Assembly: GCA_900551075.1 (NCBI GenBank)
Contig: URVB01000045.1
Span: 1-32,472, forward strand
Length of the DNA stretch: 32,472 nt
Direction of reading: 5' to 3'
Origin: an uncultured Blautia sp.
GTDB lineage: Bacteria > Bacillota > Clostridia > Lachnospirales > Lachnospiraceae
In this document: one piece after another, positions 7,735-17,370 of the stretch
Position numbering within the stretch: position 1 is the stretch's first letter
How the letters are laid out: each line of letters opens with the position of its first letter
Program-made: the position numbers and the translations under genes
The notes under the pieces: generated by a model
The model's database searches: none
What the model was told of the DNA's origin: nothing
Seen by the model: only the letters and a program-made list of their open reading frames with translations

Positions 7735-9450
7735 TTACTTCAGCTTCATTTTGCTCTGAATCGTATTCTGAATCTTTTTGAACTTCTTCTCGGCCGCATC
7801 TTTATCAACGTCTTTGATGCTATAGTAAATCTTGATTTTGGGTTCCGTGCCGGATGGGCGAACCGCAATCCAGGAGCCATCTTCCAGAACATATTTCAGG
7901 ACATTCGAAGTTGGGAGAGTACCAAAACCCGGCTCTGCTTCTTTCGGTATGCTGTAGTCAATCACAGACCTTATTCCATCAAACGGTGCCCCGGAAGTGC
8001 GAAGAACGGACATCATGGAGCTTATCTTCTCCATACCGGCCTTCCCTCTTAAAGTAAAGCTGTCTAACGCATCATGATAATAACCATATTCCGCATAGAT
8101 TGCATTTAGCTCATCCATAAGCGTTCTGCAATTAGCTTTGGCTTCAGCAGCCATCTCGCAGATAAGCAGAGAGCTGACAACAGCATCCTTGTCTCTTGCA
8201 TGAGTTCCGGCAAGGTATCCATAAGACTCCTCATATCCAAACAAAAAGTCATAATCCTGCTCCTTATTACCGGTTATCTTTGCCTGCTCAAACTGTGTAA
8301 TCTTCTCACCGATATACTTAAAACCAGTCAATGTGGAAAATACCATAATTCCGTATTTCCGGGCAATCTCAGCTCCGAGTTCCGAGGTAACGGCTGTATT
8401 AACCACTGCCGGGCGCCGGTATTTACTCAAGTCTGTATGCTTCAGGATAAAATCCATCAGCAATACCCCAACCTGATTCCCTGTCATGAGCTGATAATCA
8501 CCATCTTTTATTTTTACTGCAATGCCCACACGGTCGGAATCAGGATCGGTTCCAAGGACGATATCCGCACCCCGCCTTTTTGCCTGTCTGATGCCATGCT
8601 CCAGCGCCCGGCCATCTTCGGGATTCGGGGATTCAACCGTTGGAAAGCCACCGTCTGGAACAGCCTGTTCCGCAACCACATGAATAAATGTAAATCCATC
8701 CCGCTTAAGTGCTTCCTGTACCGGAATGTTGCCTGTGCCGTGCAGCGGTGTGTATACGACTTTCAAATCAGCTTTTGCTTCCTGGCTGTGGTATCTGCTC
8801 TGCTTCATGATTGCACCGATAAAACTGTCAGTCTCGTCCACCATTCCGATAATCGAATCATCCCCGGTAAAATCTATGGTATGATAATCGGTTATGGAGT
8901 CTACATAGCTTATCACCTGTTTTGCCTGCTGCGGAACCAGTTGGCAGCCAAACTCGTCATATACTTTATAGCCGTTGTACTCTTTCGGATTATGACTCGC
9001 AGTAACGACCACACCTGCCAGAGCATTCCGAAACCTTACGGAGAAGCTAAGCTGAGGCGTCGGGCAGGCATACGCATAAAGATACACACGAATACCCATA
9101 CCAGACAATACATTTGCCGCTATCCTTGAGAAGTATTCACTATTGTTGCGCGTATCATATCCAATGACAACACCTCGTTTTTTACATACCTTTGCTCCGT
9201 ATCTATCCAAAAGATATTGGCCTAAGCCTGTCGTAGCTTTACCCACCGTGTATTTATTCATACGGTTAGTTCCTGCTCCCATTACGCCGCGCAGACCACC
9301 AGTACCGAATTCCAGTTCACGGTAAAACCGGTCTTCAATCTCCCTGTCATCAGTGAGTGCAGCAAGCTCATTTCTGGTTGTCTCGTCAAAGAAACCTCCA
9401 TTCAACCACTGTTCATATTTTTCTTTAAAGTTTATATTGCTTATTCTCAT
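7735..9450 (-). CDS. pgcA: Phospho-sugar mutase (phosphoglucomutase/phosphomannomutase)
   Basis: Alpha-D-phosphohexomutase of ~571 aa interconverting hexose-6-phosphate and hexose-1-phosphate. The phosphoserine loop 'TASHNPKEYNGYK' (Ser ~152), the Mg2+ loop 'DPDSDR', the sugar-specificity loop 'GYEESYGYL' and the C-terminal phosphate-binding 'RPSGTEPKIKIYY' are all present, so all four domains are intact. The PgcA-type long form can act on glucose or mannose phosphates. In this cluster it is the only visible source of mannose-1-phosphate for ManC, so a phosphomannomutase role is inferred. ATG 9450 is preferred; the longer frame starts with TTG at 9483 and lacks a good ribosome site. Confidence 0.93.
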   Translation of the reverse strand: MRISNINFKEKYEQWLNGGFFDETTRNELAALTDDREIEDRFYRELEFGTGGLRGVMGAGTNRMNKYTVGKATTGLGQYLLDRYGAKVCKKRGVVIGYDTRNNSEYFSRIAANVLSGMGIRVYLYAYACPTPQLSFSVRFRNALAGVVVTASHNPKEYNGYKVYDEFGCQLVPQQAKQVISYVDSITDYHTIDFTGDDSIIGMVDETDSFIGAIMKQSRYHSQEAKADLKVVYTPLHGTGNIPVQEALKRDGFTFIHVVAEQAVPDGGFPTVESPNPEDGRALEHGIRQAKRRGADIVLGTDPDSDRVGIAVKIKDGDYQLMTGNQVGVLLMDFILKHTDLSKYRRPAVVNTAVTSELGAEIARKYGIMVFSTLTGFKYIGEKITQFEQAKITGNKEQDYDFLFGYEESYGYLAGTHARDKDAVVSSLLICEMAAEAKANCRTLMDELNAIYAEYGYYHDALDSFTLRGKAGMEKISSMMSVLRTSGAPFDGIRSVIDYSIPKEAEPGFGTLPTSNVLKYVLEDGSWIAVRPSGTEPKIKIYYSIKDVDKDAAEKKFKKIQNTIQSKMKLK

Positions 9451-9570
9451 TATTTTTTGCCTCGTACACATATTTGGGGTCAATCCCTAAAGAAGATATC
9501 ACTCGTATATACTTTGCCCCTGACATCACTGCTGCCGTCATTTGTCAATATCTTTTACGAAAGGGCGTTT

Positions 9571-10953
9571 CTATTCTTCTGAATCTGCCGGCCATTGTAT
9601 AATCTGATATTCCTCATTTATTTCATCTTCCACCGTAACATTCTCAAGATAGACTTTCGTATCAGGCCCCAGCCGGTCCATACCTTTTATGGCACCGTTT
9701 GTGATATGAATTTCATTTACGGCTTCCTCCTCCGTATAACCGCCGTAAAGATCAACGTCGGGCATCTGAAGGTCTGTAAAATAAATGGTATCCGCCAGTT
9801 CCGCAAATACCAGATACCCATCGTCTGCCTCAATATCCAGACGGTTAATCTCCGCTTCGGGAACGCGTATAGCAGCAAGAATCGTGCCCGGGTCTGCATC
9901 CTCCACGGCAATATGGAGATCATTGACAGTCACCCTCTCTCCTGCCGCATGAATATCAAACCTTGCCTGGTATTCTTCAGAACCATCGGACCGGTATTCC
10001 CCGGCATTATCGTTACATCCGACCCGGCAGTTTTCTACCGTGATATCGTTTGAAATAATGTCGCGTCCTGAACAGATACAGATGTCATGCTTATTTCCGT
10101 AGGCAGAGCATCCGCTGATCGTGATACCATTTCCGAAGGCTTCGATCCCGTACCCTCTGTCACTTGTCGTAGTTCCTGTCCAGTTCTGTGCATAGCAGTT
10201 CTCCACCCTTGTCTGATAACAGTCATGAATCAATATTCCAACCTCTCCGTCAAATCCCTTTTCGCAGATAGAGCTGACATTATTTACGACGCTTTTGCAC
10301 ATCCTTTTCAGTTCCAGTCCACACAAACCGTCACAGTTTCTGGCCAGGATGATCAGGTTGGAAATATAGGCATGGTGCTCGTTAAAATAATCCACTGTAT
10401 AATCCTCCAAGGTCAACCCCAGCGGATTGCTGCCCTGATAGGAAACGTATCCCTTGTGGTAAGTATCATAAAATGGCTCTTTTTCCATGATTACAGCAGC
10501 ATCCGAAGCAGAGTCCCGATTAAGGGAAGCACAGACTGCCAATCCTCCGCCATCACAGTAGAGCACATATCCGTTTCCGTTTAGGGAAACGTCATAATCC
10601 CATACAGAAACCCCGGAAAAAAGATACAGATCCGAGATTAAAACAACCGGTTTTCCGGATTCCAGCGCCTTTTGTAAGGCAGGTGCATCATCATGTGTAC
10701 CATCGGCCAGGGCGCCATACTGTTGCGGAGTCACAACATTTCCCGATCCGATTTCGGATAAGGCATACTCACCGGAAGAGGAAGAGTATGCTGCCGCTTC
10801 TGTTTTGGTGATACCTTCCTTTTCCTTAGAGGAAAAGAGTCCTGAAAAAAACCCCGGTTCATAAAACCGAATCAGGAAAGCAAATGCAATCAGCAGGAAA
10901 CAGGGGAACAGCGCTTTCAGTACAAGAATTATGTTTTTCTTATGCTTTTTCAT
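9571..10953 (-). CDS. Membrane-anchored right-handed beta-helix (pectate-lyase-like) protein
   Basis: 460-aa protein with an N-terminal Lys-rich start and one transmembrane helix (~residues 8-28), then a Ser/Glu-rich spacer. From residue ~72, 'VVTPQQYGALADGTHDDAPALQKAL' is the entry sequence of the pectate-lyase superfamily beta-helix, also seen in phage depolymerases and alginate C5-epimerases. Irregular beta-strand coils with N/G/C turns run to ~residue 450. The topology is extracytoplasmic and membrane-tethered. It probably trims, cleaves or epimerises the polymer or guides it. The DPH(D/E) signature of AlgG/AlgE epimerases is not seen, so the activity is open. It overlaps the upstream glycosyltransferase by 14 bp. 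Confidence 0.82.
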   Translation of the reverse strand: MKKHKKNIILVLKALFPCFLLIAFAFLIRFYEPGFFSGLFSSKEKEGITKTEAAAYSSSSGEYALSEIGSGNVVTPQQYGALADGTHDDAPALQKALESGKPVVLISDLYLFSGVSVWDYDVSLNGNGYVLYCDGGGLAVCASLNRDSASDAAVIMEKEPFYDTYHKGYVSYQGSNPLGLTLEDYTVDYFNEHHAYISNLIILARNCDGLCGLELKRMCKSVVNNVSSICEKGFDGEVGILIHDCYQTRVENCYAQNWTGTTTSDRGYGIEAFGNGITISGCSAYGNKHDICICSGRDIISNDITVENCRVGCNDNAGEYRSDGSEEYQARFDIHAAGERVTVNDLHIAVEDADPGTILAAIRVPEAEINRLDIEADDGYLVFAELADTIYFTDLQMPDVDLYGGYTEEEAVNEIHITNGAIKGMDRLGPDTKVYLENVTVEDEINEEYQIIQWPADSEE

Positions 10954-12079
10954 CGATTTCCTTTCTTTGTTCGTTTACAATCATGACAAATGCATCAGCA
11001 CATCTGTCCCAGGTAAAATTTCGGAGCATTTTATCGGAGCTCTCTCTCAGGGCTTTTTCTGACGGATATTCGCCTGTCAGCCAGTTTTCAATCTGCCTGT
11101 CATCTGCACACAGGCAGTGCCCGGCCATTCCCTTTAACGTTAATGACGGCCCCGGTGCCAGGGAGGCAGCCACCGATGTCTCGTAATACACTGCCTCCAT
11201 GATCGCCATGCCGAAAATTTCCTCTTTATTCAGATTGAGGAAATAATCCGACAGAACGTATATCTTCCACATATCCTGATAAGGAACACGGTTGATTCTC
11301 TTAATCCGGTCAGCAATTCCGTACTTTTCAATTTTTTTATCCTGCTCCCGGCGTAACGGGCCCTCGCCGATAAGCAGCAGTTTGAATTTTTTCTTATCTT
11401 TTATATGCTGAAATATCTCGATCAGGTCCAAGGGGCGCTTGTCCGCTTCCAGTCTGGATACATTGCACAGCACAATATCATCATCCTCAAAGCCAAGGTC
11501 CGAACGAAGCTGTACTTTATCAAATGTCCGGTAGTCGCTCTTCAGAACGGCGACATCCAGGCCAACAGGAGCAACCGTAATATTTCTTACTCCCAAATCC
11601 TCCAACTCCTTTTTTGCCCCCTCCGTCTTTGCAATTACATGATTTTTTTTAAATATTCTCAATGTTCCTGCAGCAAACCAGGCATTCATCACCCTGCCAT
11701 GAAATCCGCCGTAAACGCTGTGCGTTGTACCCACATATGGTACAAAACAAATACCGTTTTTCCGGCAGAAACGGTAAATATGAAGAAGAAAAATCTGATT
11801 ATCAGAAAAGCACAGCAGTCCGTCCATATCCTTTGTCAGGATTGCAGATTTCAAATATCCATGAGCGCCAAGCCCTCCGATCGGAAGGTAAAAGATGATA
11901 AGCCCCGGCTCAATCTCAATTTTCTCTGCTTTCATATCTGCATTCTTCTTCAGGCATTTGTATATCGTCACCGTATGGCCTTTGCGGACCAATGCACGCC
12001 CGAGCCCGATTTCCTGCGTATTATAAAATCCTCTTCTTCCAAAGCTGTTGATCATTGTACAAAGGATACCCATTTTCAT
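10940..12079 (-). CDS. Glycosyltransferase family 4 (GT-B)
   Basis: 379-aa GT4 enzyme. The N-terminal Rossmann half starts 'MGILCTMINSFGRRGFYNTQEIGLGRAL'-like (glycine loop at ~13-27). The C-terminal nucleotide-sugar half has 'NVSRLEADKRPLDLIEIF', 'LLIGEGPLR' and a modified E-x7-E region in 'NKEEIFGMAIMEAVYYETSV' (Glu ~299 and ~306). It should add one sugar to the lipid-linked repeat unit on the cytoplasmic side; donor and acceptor cannot be deduced. The start is supported by AGAGGA 10 nt upstream. It overlaps the beta-helix gene, consistent with translational coupling. Confidence 0.9.
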   Translation of the reverse strand: MKMGILCTMINSFGRRGFYNTQEIGLGRALVRKGHTVTIYKCLKKNADMKAEKIEIEPGLIIFYLPIGGLGAHGYLKSAILTKDMDGLLCFSDNQIFLLHIYRFCRKNGICFVPYVGTTHSVYGGFHGRVMNAWFAAGTLRIFKKNHVIAKTEGAKKELEDLGVRNITVAPVGLDVAVLKSDYRTFDKVQLRSDLGFEDDDIVLCNVSRLEADKRPLDLIEIFQHIKDKKKFKLLLIGEGPLRREQDKKIEKYGIADRIKRINRVPYQDMWKIYVLSDYFLNLNKEEIFGMAIMEAVYYETSVAASLAPGPSLTLKGMAGHCLCADDRQIENWLTGEYPSEKALRESSDKMLRNFTWDRCADAFVMIVNEQRKEIDEKA

Positions 12080-12134
12080 ATCTGCTGTTTCCTCTCAGAT
12101 TGTATTCTTTTAAAGCACAGTTTAGGCTTCGTGC

Positions 12135-13244
12135 TTACACTTCTCTATTCCTATCCGCTTTTAAACCCATAAATACTTCCTCGTATTTTTTCTGAATCGC
12201 CGCCTCAGAATAGTCTTTTTCCATTAATGCAAGAAGGCGTTCCCCTTTTTCCGCCAGAACATTTGGGTTGGCTTTCCAGTCAGAATACATTTTGCCGATT
12301 TGTTCCATCATCTTTTCATAGTGACAATCTGCCGAATCATAATGGTATTTGTATATCAATTCTTCCGGAATCAGATTCATTGATGAGATATCGGAGCTGA
12401 TAACCGTCTTTCCATAGGAAAATGCAAGGCGCCCGGCGCCTGAATTAGATGCGCTTTTCGTGTCATACGGCATAATCAGTGCATCCGATACATCCAAAGC
12501 CGGATATATCTCTTCATCAGGAAGCCTTTCAAACAATGTGATCAGATTCTTACTTCCGGCAGCCATAGCGTCCAGCTTAGCCTGATACTCTTTGGACGCC
12601 GGCTCTCCCGCAATAAAGAACGCCATATCCCGGTCTTCTGATTCTTTTGCAGCTTTTATGATCAACTCCGCGTTTTTATAAGGCAGAATTCTCCCAATAA
12701 AGCCAATCACCAGTTTGCCTTTAAAAGGATCTAATCTTTTATATATATGGGAATCCGGCTTCGGCCGGTAAGCTCCGATATAATTGACCGGCAAAATGGC
12801 ATGAATCTTACACGAAAAATCCCTCCGGGGAAAAACTTCCTGTAAATCCTTTTCCGCGTCACCGGTAAATGCAATGATCACATCTGCCATATCCAAGAGC
12901 TGCAAATACAGATTTTTGCTCAATCTTCTGTAGCGCGGATCGTGTGGAAAACGATTGTGCTTGCAAAAGATGATTTTTATCCCGGCCTTCTTCATTCTCT
13001 GCAACTGTATTTTCCGTCTGATGAACCGTAAGACCGGCATATAAAATGCGCCGCCGTCTATATTTTCAAACCAGTTCATATAGACAGCATCATAACCACT
13101 CATATCTTCCGTCAAAAGTTCTCTGTTATCCATTGGATGACTGACAACACCAAACCGGGCAAACATGGAAAGATTCTTTTCAATATGGACATTTTTTGTT
13201 TTCTGAGGCAGATCCGGTATTATCATATGCATATTCAAATCCAT
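12135..13244 (-). CDS. Glycosyltransferase, GT-B fold (GT4-like)
   Basis: 369-aa cytoplasmic glycosyltransferase, more divergent than its neighbour. The C-terminal half shows 'KLVIGFIGRILPYKNAELII', 'MAFFIAGEP', 'LPDEEIYPALDVSDALIMPY' and 'SNSGAGRLAFSYGKTVISSD', the usual GT-B donor-binding region. The N-terminal half contains 'YDAVYMNWFENIDGG', typical of enzymes acting on polysaccharide repeat units. It starts 7 bp after the AsnB-like stop with GAGGG as ribosome site. The sugar specificity is unknown. Confidence 0.87.
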   Translation of the reverse strand: MDLNMHMIIPDLPQKTKNVHIEKNLSMFARFGVVSHPMDNRELLTEDMSGYDAVYMNWFENIDGGAFYMPVLRFIRRKIQLQRMKKAGIKIIFCKHNRFPHDPRYRRLSKNLYLQLLDMADVIIAFTGDAEKDLQEVFPRRDFSCKIHAILPVNYIGAYRPKPDSHIYKRLDPFKGKLVIGFIGRILPYKNAELIIKAAKESEDRDMAFFIAGEPASKEYQAKLDAMAAGSKNLITLFERLPDEEIYPALDVSDALIMPYDTKSASNSGAGRLAFSYGKTVISSDISSMNLIPEELIYKYHYDSADCHYEKMMEQIGKMYSDWKANPNVLAEKGERLLALMEKDYSEAAIQKKYEEVFMGLKADRNREV

Positions 13245-13251
13245 TTTTCCC

Positions 13252-15141
13252 TCACACTTCCTTCCGTCCCCGATACCATTGCTCTGCCATCAGGATATTG
13301 AATACAAGCTGATCATACTTCTTCGTTTTTTGGAAGCAATCCCACACCTCTGAAACTACCGCCCCATCCAAATACCCATCCTGAATAAGTCTGCAATTAT
13401 GAAAGAGTTCTTTCGCATATTCATAGGTACTTCCTTCCAGAAGCCATTTCCTGATTGGAACCCAAAAGCCCTGCTTCGGCCTTTCCAGCATTTCCTTCGG
13501 CACATATTGATACAGGATATCCCTTAAAATCTTTTTGCTGATTCCTTCAGAATACTTATACTTTGTGGGAATCGTCCATGCAAATTCCAGAAAGTCCCGG
13601 TCAAGCATGGGTATCCGGCTTTCCAGAGACACGGCCATACTGGCACGGTCTACCTTGTACAAAATATCATCCGGATAATAATATTGCATATCTGCCAACT
13701 GCATGGCGCCATAGATATCTGTCAGGTGCGCCTCCACAGTAGGCATTTCCGGTATTTTGCCGCCGGGAACGATATGCTGTGCCTGATAAATCCTCCGGTA
13801 TTGAATCATTTCTCTGATATGGTTGACATTGGAAGCCCTCAGACATCCACCTGCTTTATAGAAAAGCGGGACATTGGCAGCCGGACTTTTCTCTATCAGA
13901 GTTCCTACGAAATGACGCAGGGGATAAGGGACGTAATTCATTTTTTTCCAAAGTGCCCCGCTGCTCCAATATCTCTCATATCCGCAGAAAAGCTCATCAC
14001 CGGCATCTCCGCTCAGGGAGACCGTAACCTTTGACCTGGCCAATTTGCTTACAAAAAATGTGGAGATGAGTGAGGAATCCCCCAGAGGTTCCGAAAAATA
14101 ATAGGGGAGCTCAGGAATAATATCCTTCATTTCTTTCTCGGTAAGATATAATTCCGTGTGATCCGTTCCCAGAACTCCGGCAATCTCCCTGGCATACTGT
14201 GCTTCATTAACAGTCGAATCATCATATCCGATTGTAAAAGTTTTCACTGGCTTATGGGACAATTTCTGCATCAGCGATACCACCAGGGGACTGTCAATCC
14301 CTCCGGAAAGGAAGGCTCCCACAGGAACATCTGCAGTCATCTGACTCTTTATTGCACTTGTTAAAAGAGCTTCAAGCTTTTCCCTTGCTTCCTCATAGGA
14401 CCCGGCAAACGGGTGCTTCTCACCATATTTTGCGGTATCTAAGAGAGACCAGTAAGGTTTTATAACAGGATGACAGAACGGGTCCTTCAGATACAGGACC
14501 GAGCCCGGCGGCAGCTTATAAATCCCTTCATAAATGGAAAGAGGGGTGGGGACATATTTATATAACATATATTGTGCCAGCGCATCCCTGTTAATTTTGC
14601 TACTGAAACCGGGAATACACGAAAATAACGCACAGTCAGATGCAAACGCAAAAAAAGGAGCATGAATCCCATCCCGGATCATTCCATAATACAGGGGTTT
14701 TTCTCCCATTCTGTCTCTGGCCAGAAAAAGTATACGATCCCTTTTATCATATAATGCAATGGCAAACATCCCCTTGCAGAGGGCAAGCGTCTCTTCTATT
14801 CCATAAGCTTCTATGGCCTCTATTAAAATTTCCGTATCAGAATATCCCCGGAAGCGGGTGACATACCCATTCTTCAGAAGTTTTTCCTTCAGTTTTGCAG
14901 CGTTATAAATTTCGCCGTTAAAAGAAATCACATATCTGCCGGAAGCGGAATGCATAGGCTGTGCGCCCTTATCTGACAGGTCAACGATCGATAGCCGCCG
15001 GTGTCCTATGACCCACCCGGACTGCTCATCAATCCAGTATCCCCCGGCATCCGGCCCTCTGTGGCGCATGCGTTCTGTCATGGCAGCAATGATTTCCCTT
15101 TGATTCAATTTCTCATTACAAAATCCTGCAATCCCACACAT
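13252..15141 (-). CDS. asnB: Asparagine synthase (glutamine-hydrolysing) family amidotransferase
   Basis: 629-aa class II glutamine amidotransferase joined to an ATP-pyrophosphatase domain. The start is fixed by chemistry: the nucleophilic cysteine must follow the initiator Met, giving 'MCGIAGF' at 15141, with GGAG 10 nt upstream, in place of two codons earlier. Glutaminase residues in 'GHRRLSIVDLS' and 'SFNGEIYN' and the PP-loop 'SGGIDS' (279-284) are intact. It may make asparagine, but in exopolysaccharide clusters AsnB homologues (for example WbpS-type) amidate uronic acids. With a GDP-mannuronate-type dehydrogenase in the same operon, mannuronamide formation is a reasonable inference. Confidence 0.93.
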   Translation of the reverse strand: MCGIAGFCNEKLNQREIIAAMTERMRHRGPDAGGYWIDEQSGWVIGHRRLSIVDLSDKGAQPMHSASGRYVISFNGEIYNAAKLKEKLLKNGYVTRFRGYSDTEILIEAIEAYGIEETLALCKGMFAIALYDKRDRILFLARDRMGEKPLYYGMIRDGIHAPFFAFASDCALFSCIPGFSSKINRDALAQYMLYKYVPTPLSIYEGIYKLPPGSVLYLKDPFCHPVIKPYWSLLDTAKYGEKHPFAGSYEEAREKLEALLTSAIKSQMTADVPVGAFLSGGIDSPLVVSLMQKLSHKPVKTFTIGYDDSTVNEAQYAREIAGVLGTDHTELYLTEKEMKDIIPELPYYFSEPLGDSSLISTFFVSKLARSKVTVSLSGDAGDELFCGYERYWSSGALWKKMNYVPYPLRHFVGTLIEKSPAANVPLFYKAGGCLRASNVNHIREMIQYRRIYQAQHIVPGGKIPEMPTVEAHLTDIYGAMQLADMQYYYPDDILYKVDRASMAVSLESRIPMLDRDFLEFAWTIPTKYKYSEGISKKILRDILYQYVPKEMLERPKQGFWVPIRKWLLEGSTYEYAKELFHNCRLIQDGYLDGAVVSEVWDCFQKTKKYDQLVFNILMAEQWYRGRKEV

Positions 15142-15208
15142 TTTCATTCATCTCCAGTATTTTTTGCCATAACAGACAGAAAAACAGCTTGCATTCGCAG
15201 CCTATCTA

Positions 15209-15952
15209 TCATGGCTTTTTATATTTCAACACTAATCTGAAAATCGCTGCGTCATCTACTAAATATCGTTTCGCCATTCGTTTGGGGTCCTGGGTAATAC
15301 GGAACAACCATTCCAGGCCATGATTCGACATCCACTTCGGCGCACGCTTTATAAGGCCCGCTTCAAAATCCAAGCTTGCTCCAAGGCCGAGAGAAACCGG
15401 CACACCCAGCTTATCTTTGCTATGTAAAATGAAAAGCTCCTGTTTCGGGCATCCAAGTCCGACAATTAAGATATGCGGCTGAGCTTCTTTGATCAGATTC
15501 TCAATCCTGGCCATTTCCTTCTCATCTTTCTCAAAACCAAATGGCGGAGAATAGGTACCTGCTACCTGCAGCCCCCGGTACCGCCCTGTCAGGTTTTCTG
15601 CCGCCTTTGCCGCAACCCCCTCGGCAGCTCCCAGGAAAAACATCCTGTATCCTTTTTCTGCCGACATCCTGCACAGCAGAGGAAACAAATCGGAGCCGGA
15701 AATCTTTTCCTTTATCGGAGTCCCATACCATTTTGCGATCCACTGAAGCGGCTTGCCATCAGCCAGAATCAGCGAAGCCCCCGCATATACCACCTGCAGC
15801 TCCTTATTCGTTTCCAGCCGGACAATATGGTCTACATTCGGTGTTACCACATATGCACTTTTGTTTTCTTTTATCAGAGAATCAATAGCCTGTAGCGCTT
15901 CTTCCATTGTAAGATTATCAATTTGCGTATTCATAAACTTTATTCTTGCCAT
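15209..15952 (-). CDS. WecG/TagA/CpsF-family glycosyltransferase (GT26)
   Basis: 247-aa membrane-associated inverting glycosyltransferase of family GT26, whose members add N-acetylmannosamine (TagA) or ManNAcA (WecG) to an undecaprenyl-PP-linked GlcNAc. Motifs are 'VVTPNVDHIVRLE', 'LILADGKPL', 'ISGSDLFPLLC', 'FFLGAAEGVA', 'VGLGCPKQE' and the C-terminal 'RAPKWMSNHGLEWLFRI', which docks at the membrane. Active-site residues around the conserved Asp in 'LADG' are present. It probably adds the second sugar after the phosphoglycosyl transferase, and its true donor here could be a mannose-type sugar. Confidence 0.92.
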   Translation of the reverse strand: MARIKFMNTQIDNLTMEEALQAIDSLIKENKSAYVVTPNVDHIVRLETNKELQVVYAGASLILADGKPLQWIAKWYGTPIKEKISGSDLFPLLCRMSAEKGYRMFFLGAAEGVAAKAAENLTGRYRGLQVAGTYSPPFGFEKDEKEMARIENLIKEAQPHILIVGLGCPKQELFILHSKDKLGVPVSLGLGASLDFEAGLIKRAPKWMSNHGLEWLFRITQDPKRMAKRYLVDDAAIFRLVLKYKKP

Positions 15953-15996
15953 CTTTATCCTCCCTGCTGCAGACCAGTTATCTCACAGCCTGGCAA

Positions 15997-17370
15997 CTAA
16001 AATTCTGTTTTTTCCACATCCCGGATAATTTTGTTATTCTGAGCGGCATTTACATTGATATTTGCCCAACTGAGCCCCTCATAGTTTCCATCGTAATCCA
16101 TTTCATCAAACTGACGGACCAGATCCACGATCACTTTATGAGGATAGCTTTGAGGAATATCTGCAAATTCCTTCTCCTTGTTCGTTATAACAAGAACATC
16201 ACACGCAGAGCAGACAGCGTCCAAATCGTCTGTGATCCTATCGTGCAGATGAGGAAGCTTTGCCGCAATAAAATCCGCATTTGTATTGGTTTTTTGGGAA
16301 ACAGCTACATTCCTGTCATAAATGTGGATGTCATATCCCTTGCCGGACAAAGCTTCGGCTACATCTACGATGGGACTGCAGCGAAGGTCATCGGTTCCTG
16401 CCTTAAAGCTGAGTCCCAGGATACCCACTTTTTTTCTGCCCTTGCTTATGATCAGATCAACCGCATTTTTCTTCTGCAGCTCATTCGAAGGATTGATTGC
16501 CTCGATCACAGGGGTATTGAGATAGAGGTCATGTGCCAACGTCAGTAAAGCTTTGGTATCCTTCGGCAGACAGGAGCCGCCATAGGCAAAACCGGGTTTA
16601 AAATAATATGGTGAAATATTCAATTGCCTGTCCTTACAGAATATTTCCATCACTTTATGGCTGTCGATCCCCAGGCCCTTGCAAATATTTCCGACCTCAT
16701 TCGCAAACACAATCTTCAGTCCATGATAGGTGTTATTGACATATTTCATAATTTCGGCAACTTCAATGTCTGTAGAAATAAATTCACCCGGAATCTCTTT
16801 ATATAATTCACGTAATTTTTTTTCTGCTGCCTCACTGTCCGTACCAATCAGAGTTAAGGGTGGATTCATATAATCTCTGACTGCACTGCCCTCACGCAAA
16901 AATTCCGGGTTGGAAACAACCGCAAAATCTTTGCCGCAGATTTTCCCGGACTGCTTTGCAATGATCTCACCGACCTTCGCATTGGTTCCCGGCAGGACTG
17001 TACTGCGGATCGCGATCACATGAAACTCTGACTTATCAGCCAGGGCATTGCCGATCTGTCCCGCAGCATCAAAAATGTATGATAAATTCAGGTGTCCTTC
17101 CCTGGTGCTCGGCGTACCAACTGCAATAAAGGAAATTTCTGAGTTATGTACGGCATAATGATAATCCATCGTTGCTTCAAGCATTCCTTTCTCGTGTGCC
17201 ACTTTTACCAGGTCATCAATCTCCGCCTCTATGATCGTAGGCCTGCCCTGATTGATCAGCCGCACCTTGTTCTCAGAGACATCAGCTCCAATCACATGAT
17301 GTCCTAATCTGGCCATACATGCAGCGCCTACACATCCAACATAACCCAACCCCAAAATACTGATATTCAT
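15997..17370 (-). CDS. Nucleotide-sugar dehydrogenase, GDP-mannose 6-dehydrogenase (AlgD) type
   Basis: 457-aa NAD-dependent four-electron dehydrogenase that oxidises a nucleotide hexose to the uronic acid. The Rossmann motif is 'GLGYVGCVGAACM', the catalytic Cys is in 'FAYGGSCLPKD' (Cys267), and the C-terminal domain has 'ILGLSFKAGTDDLR'. Segments such as 'SFIAVGTPS', 'FLREGSAVRDYMNPP', 'FANEVGNICKGLGID' and 'DRNVA' resemble AlgD more than typical UDP-glucose dehydrogenases. With ManA and ManC in the same operon, GDP-mannose is the likely substrate and GDP-mannuronate the product. UDP-glucose remains possible. ATGA overlap with the flippase gene. Confidence 0.9.
   Translation of the reverse strand: MNISILGLGYVGCVGAACMARLGHHVIGADVSENKVRLINQGRPTIIEAEIDDLVKVAHEKGMLEATMDYHYAVHNSEISFIAVGTPSTREGHLNLSYIFDAAGQIGNALADKSEFHVIAIRSTVLPGTNAKVGEIIAKQSGKICGKDFAVVSNPEFLREGSAVRDYMNPPLTLIGTDSEAAEKKLRELYKEIPGEFISTDIEVAEIMKYVNNTYHGLKIVFANEVGNICKGLGIDSHKVMEIFCKDRQLNISPYYFKPGFAYGGSCLPKDTKALLTLAHDLYLNTPVIEAINPSNELQKKNAVDLIISKGRKKVGILGLSFKAGTDDLRCSPIVDVAEALSGKGYDIHIYDRNVAVSQKTNTNADFIAAKLPHLHDRITDDLDAVCSACDVLVITNKEKEFADIPQSYPHKVIVDLVRQFDEMDYDGNYEGLSWANINVNAAQNNKIIRDVEKTEF

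Noticed and set aside
8200..9129. 309-codon open frame on the plus strand
   Set aside because: Lies fully antisense to the well-supported phosphohexomutase, has no recognisable domain and an amino acid composition of a shadow frame.
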